The notes beneath the pieces are model-generated. The model ran no database searches, was not told the DNA's origin, and was given only the letters and a program-made list of their open reading frames with translations. A DNA stretch of 64,000 bases from Xiphias gladius. Lineage: Eukaryota > Chordata > Actinopteri > Istiophoriformes > Xiphiidae. The DNA lies in assembly GCF_016859285.1 (NCBI RefSeq), contig NC_053414.1, positions 4,423,517-4,487,516 on the forward strand. Reading direction: 5' to 3'. The translations under genes were made by a program, and so were the position numbers. Shown here piece after piece: positions 22,309 through 36,330 of the stretch (its first letter is position 1; each line of letters starts with the position of its first letter).

Positions 22309-25300
22309 ATGTTTAGTCCCCGCACCGCCCCGAGCTCCGGCCGGAGGCAGCAGGGCCGGACCACCGGGAGAAAGAGCGTCTCCGGAGCCTCCAACAGTCT
22401 GCTGTTCTCCCCGCGGAGGACGCCGCTGTCGGCGAGGTGAGAGAAAACACTGACCGGTCTGACTAGATCCGACCAGAGAGGCTAAAGACTAGTTAAAGTT
22501 TCAGATTTGTTAGGCCTTAATTCTCTTTGTGAAAATGCAGCAAAGTGAGATTTTACCGCCTTTTTCAGATGTAGACCACATCATCAGACCAGGGTCAGAA
22601 CAAAAACCACCTGGTCTGAAGTGAAAAAGGCAGTCAGATCTCCCTTTCTTGCTTTAATAAATCAAATAAAGTTATCACAAATTGGAAAGTGGGTTTCAAG
22701 CAGTAGAAGCGCAAAAACTGGAGAACCGTTAGCTCAGTAATGTAACTTGACTTTCCCTGAGAGGTGCTGAATTGGAAGCTGACTTCAGTGTTGTCAGTAA
22801 ACAGGTGTTAATTAGTTCATACTGTTAATATCTTAAGATATACCAAAACACCTAAATCAGTGACGAAGTGGCCAATTCGGGAGAACCAGGACCTTTCCCG
22901 GTGGGCCACTACACAGGTTGGGCCAGTAGCCCATTGTGGAACAAATCAATAATAAGTAAGACATCAGACAGGCAGCCAGCAGTGGACTGCTGCTGACTCG
23001 CTTTACATGAATAACAAAGTAAAAAAAAAACAAAAAACTGTGGTGGCAAAGTTGAGAGAAAAGAAGTTCAAATCCATGTGAAAGGCCCCCAGTCCTCCTA
23101 CGTAGGAACAAGACCCCCAAACTGAAGAATATACAAATGACGAGTCCGTGTGTAGTCGGTTTTCACCCCTTCGTGGTCGTTTTGTGTCTCCTTGACTGAC
23201 TTTCCGGCAAAAACAGTCACTTCAAACAAAGGCTCATTCAGTAGTCCGTCCATGATCTAGCAGCAGTAACTCTGCAGACAACAGAGAGGAGGAGCAGAGC
23301 AGCACAGTGGGTCAAGGACCACAGCTCCCAGTGAGTCCAGTACAAACACCAGTCACATTTTACAGCACCATTAAGCGGTAGGCAGAAGGCAGCAAGAATC
23401 TTGCCTGAGTTTATTTAGCAGGATGATGTTGTGGTGCTGAATTTTCTCTCGTTCCATCAAAATTCTAACACATGAATCAGGGTAGTCAGAGTCTGTCTGA
23501 TCAGCTCAGACCTGCAGAATTTTATCACAGAAAGATCCAAATGAAGATGATCTGGGAGGACCTGGGCCACATGACCTCCTCTCCACCATGAAGACCTGGA
23601 AAAACGACAGACTACACAAACACACACAGGGGCAAAGCCAAGCTCTCCATTCACATGTCCGTGTGTAGGAAATGAACACGCAGTGGGAGAGAGAGGCGAG
23701 GGGGAGGCTGGACTCCTGGAGGACAAAGATCCAGATCCAGAACATCTGGAATGAGGCTTTGACAGCCGAGAGAGAGAGAGATCGAGAGAGAGAGAGAGAG
23801 ATCCCAGGATGGCCAATGGTCCAGCACTAGTCTTAACATAGTTCATTACAGTTCAGCAGCATCACCAACTAGTTTCAGCTCAATATTCAGCGGAGAAGGT
23901 GTCTCCCCTGTCTCACTCTGAAACTCCCTCCGCCAGGTCAACACCCACCCGAGTGCAGAGTCATGCAGCTGCAGAATCGATCAACTATGATGTCCAGACC
24001 TTCGGCTCTTCACTACCTGTCAAGGTGATGGAGGCGCTGACGATGGCTGACGGTAAAGGAAAAAAAACCTCTCTCTGTTATGTATTCCAGTTTTCTTTTT
24101 CCTTCCCCGTTCTTGTTGATGCCCCTTGCCTGTTTGTGAGGGTTTGTTGGAAGGACTTTATCGTGTCTTCCAGTATTTCCACTGAACATTTCTGTGTGTC
24201 TGTGTTGGTCCCTCTAGCTGATGACCAGATCTCAGTGAAGGTGAACGAGAGTGGCTGGGCCTGGATGGTTTGTGGGGAGAGACTGATCATCTGGAAGATC
24301 TGCCAGACTGCTGTGGCCAAGGTACAGTTCAGCCCCTCTTCCATCAAAAAGATCCATAAATTACCAAACGCCAGTCCAGGGATTTTATTCAGGAAGGGAA
24401 TAAGTTGAAAAGCTGTAGCACAAGAAGCTGACGTGGCTGAATATTCCATCTGAGGTTTGAGGTCTTAAGACAGTTGCCTGAGTTCATAGTTCGTATTCAA
24501 GTGTACGTTGTTTGGGGCCGAACAAATCTGTTGATGGATTTTTGTGAGACCGGCTGGATAATTTCCACTGACTGCTACAGAGCTCCTGCAAGAGAGAACA
24601 GATCCACCGAATGAAGGTTCCACCTCCTTCACTCAGTGGAAAAGGACATTATCACGATTGTGGACACTGGTTTCTGCACAGCACATGTGAAGATACATCT
24701 AAGCGCCCGGAAAGGAACATGAGCATTGCTTCACTTAAACAGCAGTTAACTGCATCGTGTGTGTAAAACCATGATACTGACGAGCTGACAAACCTACAGC
24801 CAGACGTTAGTAAATTACTGGTTTAAATTGCACATCTCTAATTAACCCAATACGTTACTACAATGATAACTTTAGCAAGAAACAGCATAAAAATGAACTA
24901 TTCGTCAAACTAGATCAGGTTATCAACGTTACAAGGCAATAACAACACAAGTTCAGATTTGCTGCTGCGTGATTGTGATGTTTGTATCAATGCTGGGAGA
25001 AAGAGAGAGATCGGTCGCAAGCAGCGACTGGCCACAATTAAACTCAGGGCAGATCTGACCAACAAGGAGACGCTCCAAAGAAAACATCACAGCAACAGCT
25101 ATTGAACTCGTGACCAAATATTCTGCTGTTGTAACATGTTAAAACATTTATTTCTGTCTTTCATTTTTAGCTCAATCCGTTTGTCATTTTTCCCACCGTT
25201 TATATTTCTGCTGCAGGTTACATCAAGACATACAATATTTACTCAAAATCATACTGTTGGTTTTTACTTCACACTCTCTCAGTAGCAGTGGGGGTTTGGG

Positions 25301-28300
25301 AAACTGTTAATGAATAATCAAAGAAATAACCGACAGATCAAATAATAATAAAAATCATAGTCAGTTGCGGCCCTTGAGAAAACGCTCACGGATTCGTATT
25401 TGAGGTCCTTGAATTCACGAACTGAGGCGCTCGCTGTGTTTTCCTGCAGCTCTCGGTGTGTAAGGAGCTGCAGCTGCCCAGCAGCGAGTACAACTACACA
25501 GCTGACCTCGTGGCCGTGACGTCCGCCGCTCCTCTGGAGACGGCAGCCGTGCAGTCCATCTCCGTCCTGGCAGTGGCCACGGAGGGAACGGCTCGTTTCT
25601 GGCCCAGCCTGGCTCAGGAGGGCAACTATACAGAGACGGACGTGGACCTGGGAGATCTCTGCAACTTTGTTGTTGCTGTCAGAGTAAGTGCAGTAAATCT
25701 TCAATAAATCACATTTATCTGGATGCCTGTGGAGCTAAAGTCTGTAAGTTGGCGGTTGACAAAGTCTATCCAATAAAACAGCTGCCAGTGAATCCATTGT
25801 GGGGTTTTTTGTTTTTTTTTCAGTCCCTTTTGTTTAATTTTTTATTTCTAATTCATCACTGGAAACTTAAACAAAGCAAAGAGAAAAATGTGAGACAAAA
25901 TAAGCTTTTCCGGTCCGGTTTGAATCTTTAGCTCTCATCAGATTGAATATTCCTTCTGTTTTACCTCTACCTGTCACTTCTCCCTCCTCTCTCAGGGTGG
26001 AAGCTTCATCTTGTCCTCAGTGAAGAGTCGGTTGTTGAGAGTCAGCGCAGATTCTTCGGGAAAGCTGCAGTACCGAGCTCTGCAGCAGGGTCAGGGCATG
26101 TTGTCTGGCATCGGACGCCGCGTCTCCAGCCTGTTTGGCATCCTCTCCCCACCGGCCAACGACACAGTGAGTCATATTGAGAGATCCCACCGTAGGATTT
26201 ACGGGTCTTTTTCTCAGGTGGTGAACCTCTGCGACCTGAATCTGACTCGGGCTTTCTTTGCAGCTCCACAGTGTGCTGTGGGCGGGCAGGACCAGCTGCC
26301 TGTACACGCTGACCAGCTCCAGTCTGAGTAAATGGGAGATGGACAGCAGCTGGGAGCACCAGATCCTCAGCTGGGACGCCCGCAGAGCTCTGACCGAGAG
26401 CATCGCTGATGCCATCTGGGTCAGTACGAGGACACGCGTGGTCACAGATACTGTATGTCAGCATCAGTCCGACTCGGGGTCGTACAGTGGCCCTTTACAA
26501 TGAGAGACAGGGCTGATGAAATTCTATTTTATATGGACTGTGGAGTTACAACTCATTTTATTCAGCTAAAGCCTTAATAAAATTACATTACAAAACAAAT
26601 GAAAGGATCTCTCTCCCATCAGGGGTCAGAGAGCAACTACGAGGAGATGAAGGAGGGGGCGAATGTGGCCTATCTGGATATGAAGCTCAGCCAGTGAGTG
26701 TGTTCATCTGTCTGTGTTTGTGTCGCTTGTTTTCTGCCTGTTCTGTGCTTTGTCCAAAAAAAAAACATGTTGAATTATGTCAGTCGTATTTTAATCTTAG
26801 GCAAGATCTTGAATTGAAAAATCCGCTGTTCCTAGAAATCAATCAAGGTCAATCAATTGTTTGTAAGAAACGGATAGAACAGGTAATTTACTGGGTTAAA
26901 TCTTCCATAGTCGCTCCCACAGGAACAAGCAGTGTGGTCCTGACAAAAAAAAATATGAAAGACAGCAGCAAATGTGCAGACGGCTAGAATGGAGAAACAA
27001 CAAAAGGCTTGAATACCTGTACATGAACAGCATTGCGTTCATGCTACGAGATTCCTGGGTGTTTACATCCAAAATTGACATCTGCCGCATGTATCTGGGG
27101 CTGAGCTGAGCCGGGCTCTGTGGTGTGTGTTTTCAGAGCCGGCCTGGTGGTTTTGGTTGCAGCCTGGCACCCGTCAGACAGTCCCTGCCTGGCCTACTTC
27201 TGCCTGGTGACCCTGCAGGACAACGGAGCCGCCATCTCTGACCAGTTCACCGTGGAGGTCACCAAATACAACCCTCCGTTCCAGGTCAGTCCCGATCCCG
27301 AGGATCCTGAGGTTCTGACGTTTCTGCCTCAGAAACCTCAGAGGTGGATATTTACAAATATCAGCACGTGAACCCAAATGGTCTGCCTGAGATTTAAAAC
27401 TTTCTTGAGATGTATCGTAGTTCTCCCCTTTTTTTTTTTGAGTTTTATGAGTTCCAGTCATTATAAATGGAAGATAAAGGCTTCATTTTGAACATGTGTT
27501 GTTACGACTTGTTACCTCCTCAGAGCGAGGAGGCCCTGCAGGCCACACGGCTGGTGTTGCCACCTTCCCCCGGCTCCACCGCCTTCCTCTACAACGAGGA
27601 GCTGGTGTTCGCCTGCTCAACTGGAACCAGCCGGGGAGGAGTGCCTGATGAGAAAGTCAGCTTTAACTCGCCCGGTAAGAAGTGGCAGCGCTGTATCTTA
27701 ACCATGAACGGGTCGGATCGGGGATCTGTTTTGCTCCTTTTTTTCCCCTCATCTCCTGTCATCTCTCTGCTACGGTCTGTAGTAAATGCTCCGACAAAAA
27801 AACTCACGGCTGAGAAAAGATTCGCTGGATTTAGAGAATAAACAAGAATCAGGTCAGAAATAATGCAGCTAAATGGGATTTTATAGCATTGAGAGTAATG
27901 GAATTAGGTAAGATTTGAATGATCCTTAAGGGGTCAGTTAGTGAAGAGGCCTTAGAAGGAATTAAAAAGTCTTCAATTAACTTAGAAAAATCTTTTTATA
28001 AAAGGTTTTTGGATTTTAGCAAAAACCAACCAGAAGATCTCCAGTACTATTGTTCTAGACCTCTGTCCTTATGTCAAATTCACATGTGGACCTTTCCTAA
28101 ATTTATGAATCCATCCATCCATTTTCTGTCCCCCATCCAGGTCCAAGTCTTGTTTGGTGATCTAATTATGCTTTTAGGAATCATGTTACGTATGGTTGGG
28201 AGATGCTGACAAAAATGCGATATAGAGTAAAACCAAAATAGGTAAAAGATAGAAAGACTTCATGATGTCTGTGCGTGACTGTGTTGACGTCGCCGTCTGT

Positions 28301-31300
28301 CCAGGTGACGGGGTACGCGGAGGAGGCTGCTGCGCCAACCTGCCGGTGTTCTTCTCCCAGAACAGCGGCCTGCTGGCGGTGGTGGCCCGGGAGAGCGCCT
28401 CCATCCTGCCGGAGACCATGGAGGACTCGCTGTGCTCCTCGCTGGCTGCCGCCCCGGAGGTAAAGCTCGAACTGCCGGCGACACAGTGGCTGCCGAACTT
28501 AGCCAGGCTGTACAGGAAAAAAGACTAAATGACAGGGTATCTGCAGGTCTTGAAAAGTCTTAAAAAGCATTGAACGCAATTTCCAAAAAGAAAAATACCT
28601 TTAGAAGGTTTTAAAAGTCTCACTTTTCATGTACAAGAGTCTTTAATGTTCTCTCTTGCCTGATTAACCGACTTATAATGACAAAGTCATTGAAATCCAT
28701 TTATGACTTTGTCATCATTAGCTGGTTAATCTACCCATTCATTTAATGCTGTTTATGCAGGTCCTGGTCACATTTATTTAATTAATTATATCATTCGCAA
28801 TTATTGTTATATACTGCTGAGAATTACTGAAATCTATTATTTAATAATAACTAACTGTAGGCCATGCTGCCGCTGCTGGTTTTCGTCGTACTTTCCTCCG
28901 TTCAGCATGAATAGGGGATTAAATGACATTCTGTGTGGTATTAAAAAGGTCTTAAGTTTAGCTTGGTGGACCTGCAGAAACCCTGAAGGAGCCGTATCTG
29001 CAGACAGCTGGGAATTATTTTGACCAGACTCTAGTAAGATTTCAGCCTTTCTCTAGATTATCGCACCGTAAACCCTTTCACACATAGGAAATCCAGTTAG
29101 GAAAAAGGAAACTGAGAGGAAATAAAGAAAATGGCTCTGAGCCTTTTGACAGTGGGTGAATCTAAAATGCATTTCTGATGTTGATTCTGTCTTTAAGGTT
29201 TCAGCCATGGAGACGCCGACCAGAGCAGAGCCTGTCGCTCATGAGGACAAAACCAAACTCCTGAAGGCGGCTTTCCTGCAGTTCTGTCGGTGCGTCAACA
29301 AATGGCTCAACAAACAACAAAACAAAACAAAACAAAACAAAAAACCAACGAAAATCTTTTAATTGTGAGAGTTGGTTTCTGGATTCACGCATCACTTTTT
29401 GGTTTGTACCGTATTTGCACATTATCAGCGTTATCAGCATATCCATTTAAAAACAAGGGTTATGAATTTGAGCTGATTACATTATTAACAAATCAGGTCC
29501 CTTTTGGGAAAAGCTTCATTTTGGTCATTTATCAGGTAAAAAACATCCGACATGTTGGTCAAAGCTTCACAAATACAAAGAGCCTCATTTCTCTGCATCG
29601 TATTATGTGGAGTAATTGGGCTGTTTGTTTTATTAAGGCCAGTGTTCCTTTAGTATTGAACAAGAATTAAAAAACATTTTTTTTTGAGGGCTGATATCAA
29701 TAGTTTTAGCTGTAAAAGGATGATACTTTGTTCAGGTGCCCAATATCTTTAACCCTTTGAATAAACAAAATCTGAACCGTGATTTGAGATGTAGAAAACA
29801 AGGATTCAGTCCCTATAATACTGTAAATAAAAATAAAAATCTCTCCTCTGACAGTAACGACCTGGTGGGGGCTCAGACCGTCACAGACGAGCTCTTCCCC
29901 GCTGACGGCGACGGAGAGGAGGGGGCAGAGCTGGACAGCGTGGTGACTCAAATCAACCTGGATCTGGTGGACGATTACCCGGCCTCCGATCCCCGCTGGG
30001 CTGAGTCTGTCCCCGATGGTGAGGAGGGGAAAGGGGGCGGGAGAGGCGGTCTATCCACCTTCCCTTTTCAAACCAAAAAAAAAAAAAAAAAAACCCCTAT
30101 ACAAATCCTGAAACCAAAAAGCTGCATTTCTTTACCATGTTAAATAAATACAACAGGGTTCCTGAAAGCTCGAGGAATTCTCTCACTATATTCCCGTCCT
30201 CTCGAGGTAATTACACCAAATTTGTCAAGTTAATTTGAACATATTTGTTTGCATTTGTTGAAAAAAAAAATATAAAATTATGCTGAATGCAGCTGTAGGT
30301 GGGTGTTACTGGACAGGCAGAGCAAAGAATCTTGTCACTAGGTCAGAGTTAATACAGTGTATGCACCAGGTTTGTCTTTTAAATGCAGGTGTATTTGCAC
30401 CTTATGTCCCTCAGTTATCAATTCCCCGTCTGTCCTCAGTTTTACTCGTCCATATACTTTAAAAAAAAAATGTCCTAACTTCACTCATATGCAGCTTTTC
30501 AAAAATCAGTGTATGAATCACGACAGAAAAGAAATTTTAAGAAAACAATCATTAAAATATTTAAACAAACTAATAATTCAAGAACAGAAAAAGAGTGCGC
30601 ATAAAGAGCAGTTATAGCAAATACCCTGAGGATTATGGAAGTGTTCGAGGTGGTTTGCACTTTTTCAGTCTCTATTTTCTACAAACGTTTCCACGTCTGT
30701 TTCTGTTCATCCAGAGAGCGTCGGCTTTCCTCTCACCTCCCTCATCATCCTCCACCAGCTGGAGGACAAGATGAAGGCTCACGGCTGCTTCATGGACTTC
30801 CTGCTCCAGGTAACACACACAACTAGCAGGCCGTCGAGTCGCGGCCCTGCCCCCACCCCCCCCGGGTGTTTTTAAATTAATTACGCTGGATTAATTTCAA
30901 GGCAGATGCTGGGAAATGCACAAGGTGGAATTGGGAAATTGTCACATGCTAATAGGAGAGTCTAGGACATTTCAGTGAAGCAGCCTGTACATGGCCACAC
31001 AGACCTGAGAAGAGGTTTAATCAACCTGCGCGGTTGAGGCAAAGGTGTACAAGGCCTTTAAATGCCGAGCTTGTGCCCTGGTTACGATCCAGCCTGTGTC
31101 TTTTTCAAACTAAAACCAGTCAAACATTAGAGCTGCGCTGATCTTTTTTTCATTGCATTGCACAGACAGACGTTTCTCAGGCTCATGAGCTGTGTCACAT
31201 TATATTAATAAAAACGAGGAGGACAAAATACACCTGGTGTAGCTAACTTGCTTTGTACAGTTCAGGAGGTGTGATTGAGAAGTTAAAGTGCCACACGGTG

Positions 31301-32077
31301 GAGCCACTGCACCAAAGACTGATGGGTTGTTTAATGGCCTGCGTCCTAGGTTTTCCTGTCGCACCCCCCGTGTAACTCCCTCCCGAGGGAAGAACATACA
31401 GTCTTATCCTGCTGGACGTGATAATACAAGTTGCAGGCTGGATTTAGAAAGAACGGAATCTGTGAAATGATCCTCACTGTCCTCCTCCCGCCAGGTGGGT
31501 CTGCTGGACCGGCTCGGCCAGGTGACAGTGCGCTCGTCTCCCATGGCGACCCGCCTGCTTCTGTGCGAACACGCCGAGAAGCTGCAGGCGGCCATGGTGC
31601 TGAAGAACCACCACACCAAACACGCCGAGCTGGTCAACCGGGCCATCGGCACCGCGCTGCAGAGGAACAACATCGCCGTGCCGTCCAGCCTCACCGCCGC
31701 GGACGTCTTCTTCAGAGAGGTCTGTGTCTCGCCGTTCTCCGCTCGGAATCGTTGCTGTGGTGTGGGAGTCGACTGGCTGCTGGACTGCTGTTTTTGGTTC
31801 TCCCGCAGGTGTCTCAGATCTCCTCGGTGTTTGATTGCCTGCTGGAGGAGGAGGAGCGGAGTCTGAAGGAGAACCCGGTGGACTCGGTGCAGTGGGCCGA
31901 GGTGGTTCTCACCGTCAACATCATCATCAAGGTAAACCAACACGGTCCATTCATTTCATGAAGGCTACTGTTTGCCGCCGGAGAGGGAAGACACCAGCGC
32001 TGGCTTTAACCTGGGAAAAAGACCCCACCTCTGTTCGTAGTGATTTTAATAAAGTAAAATGCTCCTACCAGCTTGTG

Positions 32078-32121
<44 letters not shown>

Positions 32122-35100
32122 GACGTGCTTCAGGCTGCCGGGCAGTACAGAGACACCAAGGCCTCCATGTACAGAGCGTCTGAAAATGCTGCCGCAGAGC
32201 CGGAGTACATCCCATGGACGGGTAACACGCATTCATGTTGCACGAGACCCAGTGTGTCTGTGATGCTTCTCTCTCCCACCAGCAGCCTCAGGTCGTCGCA
32301 CGTGGCTCTGAAAACTGCTCCAGGGACTCGGCTCGGGATTTATCTGGGCCACTCGTGCTAGGGAGTCTGTGTGGAGGTTGCATTGTCAGGGTGGTTTGAT
32401 TTGGAATCTGCAGAAAAAAGGTGTGATCACTTTCGGTCCTCATGTGACCTGAGACGTCAGCGTGTGCTGTTTTCAAGCTTTCGGCGCTGCATTTTGCAGC
32501 TCGGACCACCACAGGTGACCACTTTCACTTTAAAACTAATGCAGCCCCGCGGTAAGTCCTCCCTTCGCGGAGCTTTTTGTTGAAACCGTGTTAGAGAGGT
32601 GTTGGTTCAACTGTGCGGTCACTGTGGAGGCTGCAGTTTGTTGCGCTGTCTAATTGCGTTACGGGTCTTAAAGGTGCTTCTATTGATTTGTCCAAACCAC
32701 TTCCATCCCCGAGGGTTGGCTAAATAACAAAAACACCTCTCCTTGTAACACAATACAGTTTCAACAGCACCACAAACGACGTCCTAAAAATAATCGGATA
32801 GAATAATTTTCCATACCTCAATTTGATGCTGCAATTTTTTTCACTTGATCACTGCGTTATTTCTGACATAGAATTGTAAGAAACTGAAGACTGGTTGGTT
32901 AGTTCGCTGCAAAAGTGGCTGCTGGAGTAGAACGAGTTATTAACCCCCGTTTCTCTCCCCCCTGATCTTTCCTCCTCCAGCATCAGGCGGTGTGGGCGGC
33001 GTCCGTACCGTCATTTCCCGCCAACACGAGATCATCCTGCGCTCGGTGTACCCGCACGCCGACTCGACGCTCCGCGGCGCCCTGTGCGAGCAGCTGGTGG
33101 CGCTGCTGGACATCTACCTGGGCGGCTGCGTGTCCCAGCTCACCTCCCTGCAGCAGCAGAGGCCCCCGGGGGCCCAACAGGAGCGCTACAACAGCCTGGA
33201 GATGGAGTACAGCCAGCGCCGCTCTGAGCTGCTGCAGCCACTGTGTAGGTGGAGGATAAAACCGGACTGAGGATGAGTCTGATAACAGAATAAGATTCAG
33301 ATCATAGGCGTCGCAGACTGCCACAACCCATGACGGATTTTTTGTGGCAATAATTTAGGCGTTAACATCTGACAACAGGCCGTCGTGGTGGCCAAATATT
33401 AAAGATACCGACTGTATAACAGTAATGTTCCCAGTCCGATTTCAGCCAGGGGCCTTCGCGGCGGCTCATACCCCTGTTTTCTGTCTTGACAATCTTGAAA
33501 AAATATCTAATAACGATATTTCGTTTTTTTTAAAAAGATACAATAAACGTCCTTAGTAAAGAGCTTTGGCCCACATATGCACTGAGCAGGACACTTTACA
33601 GTTGAATTATAAAGGCTTCATAAACATGAATCCAACAGCAAATGTAACAGTAATTTTCTAACATTAAACTTCACTTAAAATTAGATTGGTACCATTAACA
33701 ACCATAAACCACAACTTAAGATCTGAAACAGTTTAAAATTACAGTCTAAAGATGAGATGAGATGAAAAAAGAAATGCAGCCTAAAATCATTAAAAAAAAA
33801 AAAAAACTATACTGAACAACAACAATTACAAAATAAAAATAAATAAATAAAAATTTCAGGAAATTAAGTTTTCAGACTTAAAAAAGAAAGATGTTAAAGT
33901 AACTGGAGAAGAAATGAATCTAATTAAAGGAACAATAAAGAAACAAACTCTGCATCACAAACCAAGGAGCTGACATTTTGATTTTGACAGTTTGAAGTAT
34001 TTTTAAAAATCGGTTAGAAAAACTTCAAGCTGCGTCTTCTCGCAGCAGGAAACACAACAACTCGTGTGTGTGTGTGTGTGTGTGTTGCGACGAAGTCAGC
34101 GTGAAATCCATTTAACCGGTGCGCTACAGAGAGGAGAGGCGCGCGGACTCCGTTGTTCACCGCGATGAACTGAAATCGCGCGCTGGATCGTCCCAGCGAC
34201 GCCACCTAATGTGACTGCATTTGAAGTAGGCTCTCGTGCTTGGGTGGGGTCAACGTGTACCTGCTGTGTGTTGCAGTGGAGCTGGGTCAGTACCAGTGGG
34301 TGGCAGCGCTGGCGGAGAAGTACTGCGACTTCGACATCCTGGTTCAGATGTGCGAGCAGACCGACAACCAGAGCCGCCTGCAGCACTACATGGCCAAGTT
34401 CGCGGACCAGGTACGCAGACGCAGAAACGCCTCGGTGCGTGGGTTCCTGTTTCGGGGATTGACAGTTGACGGCGGTAAGGCACCGCGAAACAAAAGGCCA
34501 GCAGATGGCGAGTAAGACGAGGCTGGGTTATGTGCACAACCGAGCTTCTCTGAGAAGCAGATCAGGCGACAGACGTTCGCTCTCAGATGTCCTATAACCC
34601 TTCTAAATTAGGAAAGGACGTCGTCCTTCCGCTGGAATCGCACTCGGGATAAACTTGAATGTCTTTGTCCCACTAGAATCTAAGAATCCAACCACATCGA
34701 GCTCCATTTTTCAAGATCTCAAAACATCATCTCAGTCTAAAGTCTTGTTAAAAATCACCACCGAAGCACAAATGGCAAGAAAAGAAAGTGGCTCTTGAGA
34801 TGAGAACTTTTCATCCTTAAAGCCAAGCAAAGGAAATGAGTAACTAACGGCCAGTGTCCTGAATGTCGGGAATGAATTCCGGGATGCTTGCATTTAATCA
34901 GTTATTGAAGGTGTAATTGTCTCAGGTGTGAGTAATGTGGCTTGACCTTTTTTGATTGGTCGTCGTGGCCCCTCCTCCGTTTATGTATTTCGAGTTTAAA
35001 GTAAAATAACAATTTATTTTTTTTTCTCAGTCTCTTCAGTGCAGTTCTCGGGTTTCCCCGTGCGTGTGTGTGCTGTAGTTTGTGGTAGAGAAGCGTCCCC

Positions 35101-35438
35101 CTTCCGGTCCTTTATTTTAGTCACCTCAGTTGGTCGGAGGATGAATAAACCGGAGCGCTTCATCCCAAGAAACAAATAGGTGCGGTCGTATTTGTTAGGA
35201 TACAACAGTCATCTTACGCGTCTTACCCGACGTCTTCTCTCTGTCCCACGTGTCGCTTTGCAGAACTTTGCTGACTTCCTGTTTCGCTGGTACATGGAGA
35301 AGGGGAAGAGGGGCAAGCTGCTGTCCCAGCCGGCCGCCCAGCACCAGCAGCTGGCCAGCTTCCTGCAGGCTCACGAGCACCTGAGCTGGCTGCACCACAT
35401 CCACGTCCACGACTACCACAGTGTACGGGACACACACG

Positions 35439-35495
<57 letters not shown>

Positions 35496-36066
35496 CTTGT
35501 TTCATGCTTCAGCTCTAAACCACAACTACATCCTCTGTGAGGTTAAAGGAAACACACCCTGTCTCACACACAACTTCCTTCCTTCCTTCTTTAAAGCTTC
35601 TATAACTGATGCATCTTCTTCCCTCTCCTCCTTCCCTCCTTCCCTCCTTGTACACTTTCACTTTTTGGTCTTTCTTTGTTTCTCTCTTTCCTTTTCCTTT
35701 ATTTCTTCGTTTGTTCCTTCCTTCCGTCTTCTGTCTGTTTTTTTTTTATTTTTACCTTTGTGTTTTCCTTCCCTTGTTCTTTCCTTCTTCCTTCCTTCTG
35801 TCCTCTCCTTGTCTAATTTTACTTTTGCTTTCCCTCCCTTTGTGTTTCCCTTCCTTCCTTCCACCCTATCGTCCTCCTTTCCTCCCTTTTCCCTTTCCTT
35901 CCTTCCTTCCTCTTACTTCCTTGTTTTTACTCACCTGCTTCTGTTTCACGTCTTTCTCCATCTGTCCTGCTGCTGCTGCCACAGTGGAGGATAGATGAAC
36001 GTTCCTTGTTCCCTTTTTTACCACATTAAAGGTTTTGTCCTCTAAAACTACCACCATGCAACAAAG

Positions 36067-36114
<48 letters not shown>

Positions 36115-36272
36115 GCTGCATCTTCCTTCCTTCCTTCCACTGTCTTTCCTGGAACACACACAGTGCAGTGAACAGTAGCAGTAACACGCACAAACTCAGT
36201 TTCCTTCTCGCTTCATTAAACACGTTGATGCTCATGACAACCAGAGACCAGCAGCTATACAGCGATGTACTG

Positions 36273-36330
<58 letters not shown>

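Noticed and set aside
35497..35998. 165-codon + strand ORF rich in Phe, Leu and Ser
   Set aside because: Translation of the CTTCC-rich tract inside nup133 intron 19; its overlapping frames are equally open.
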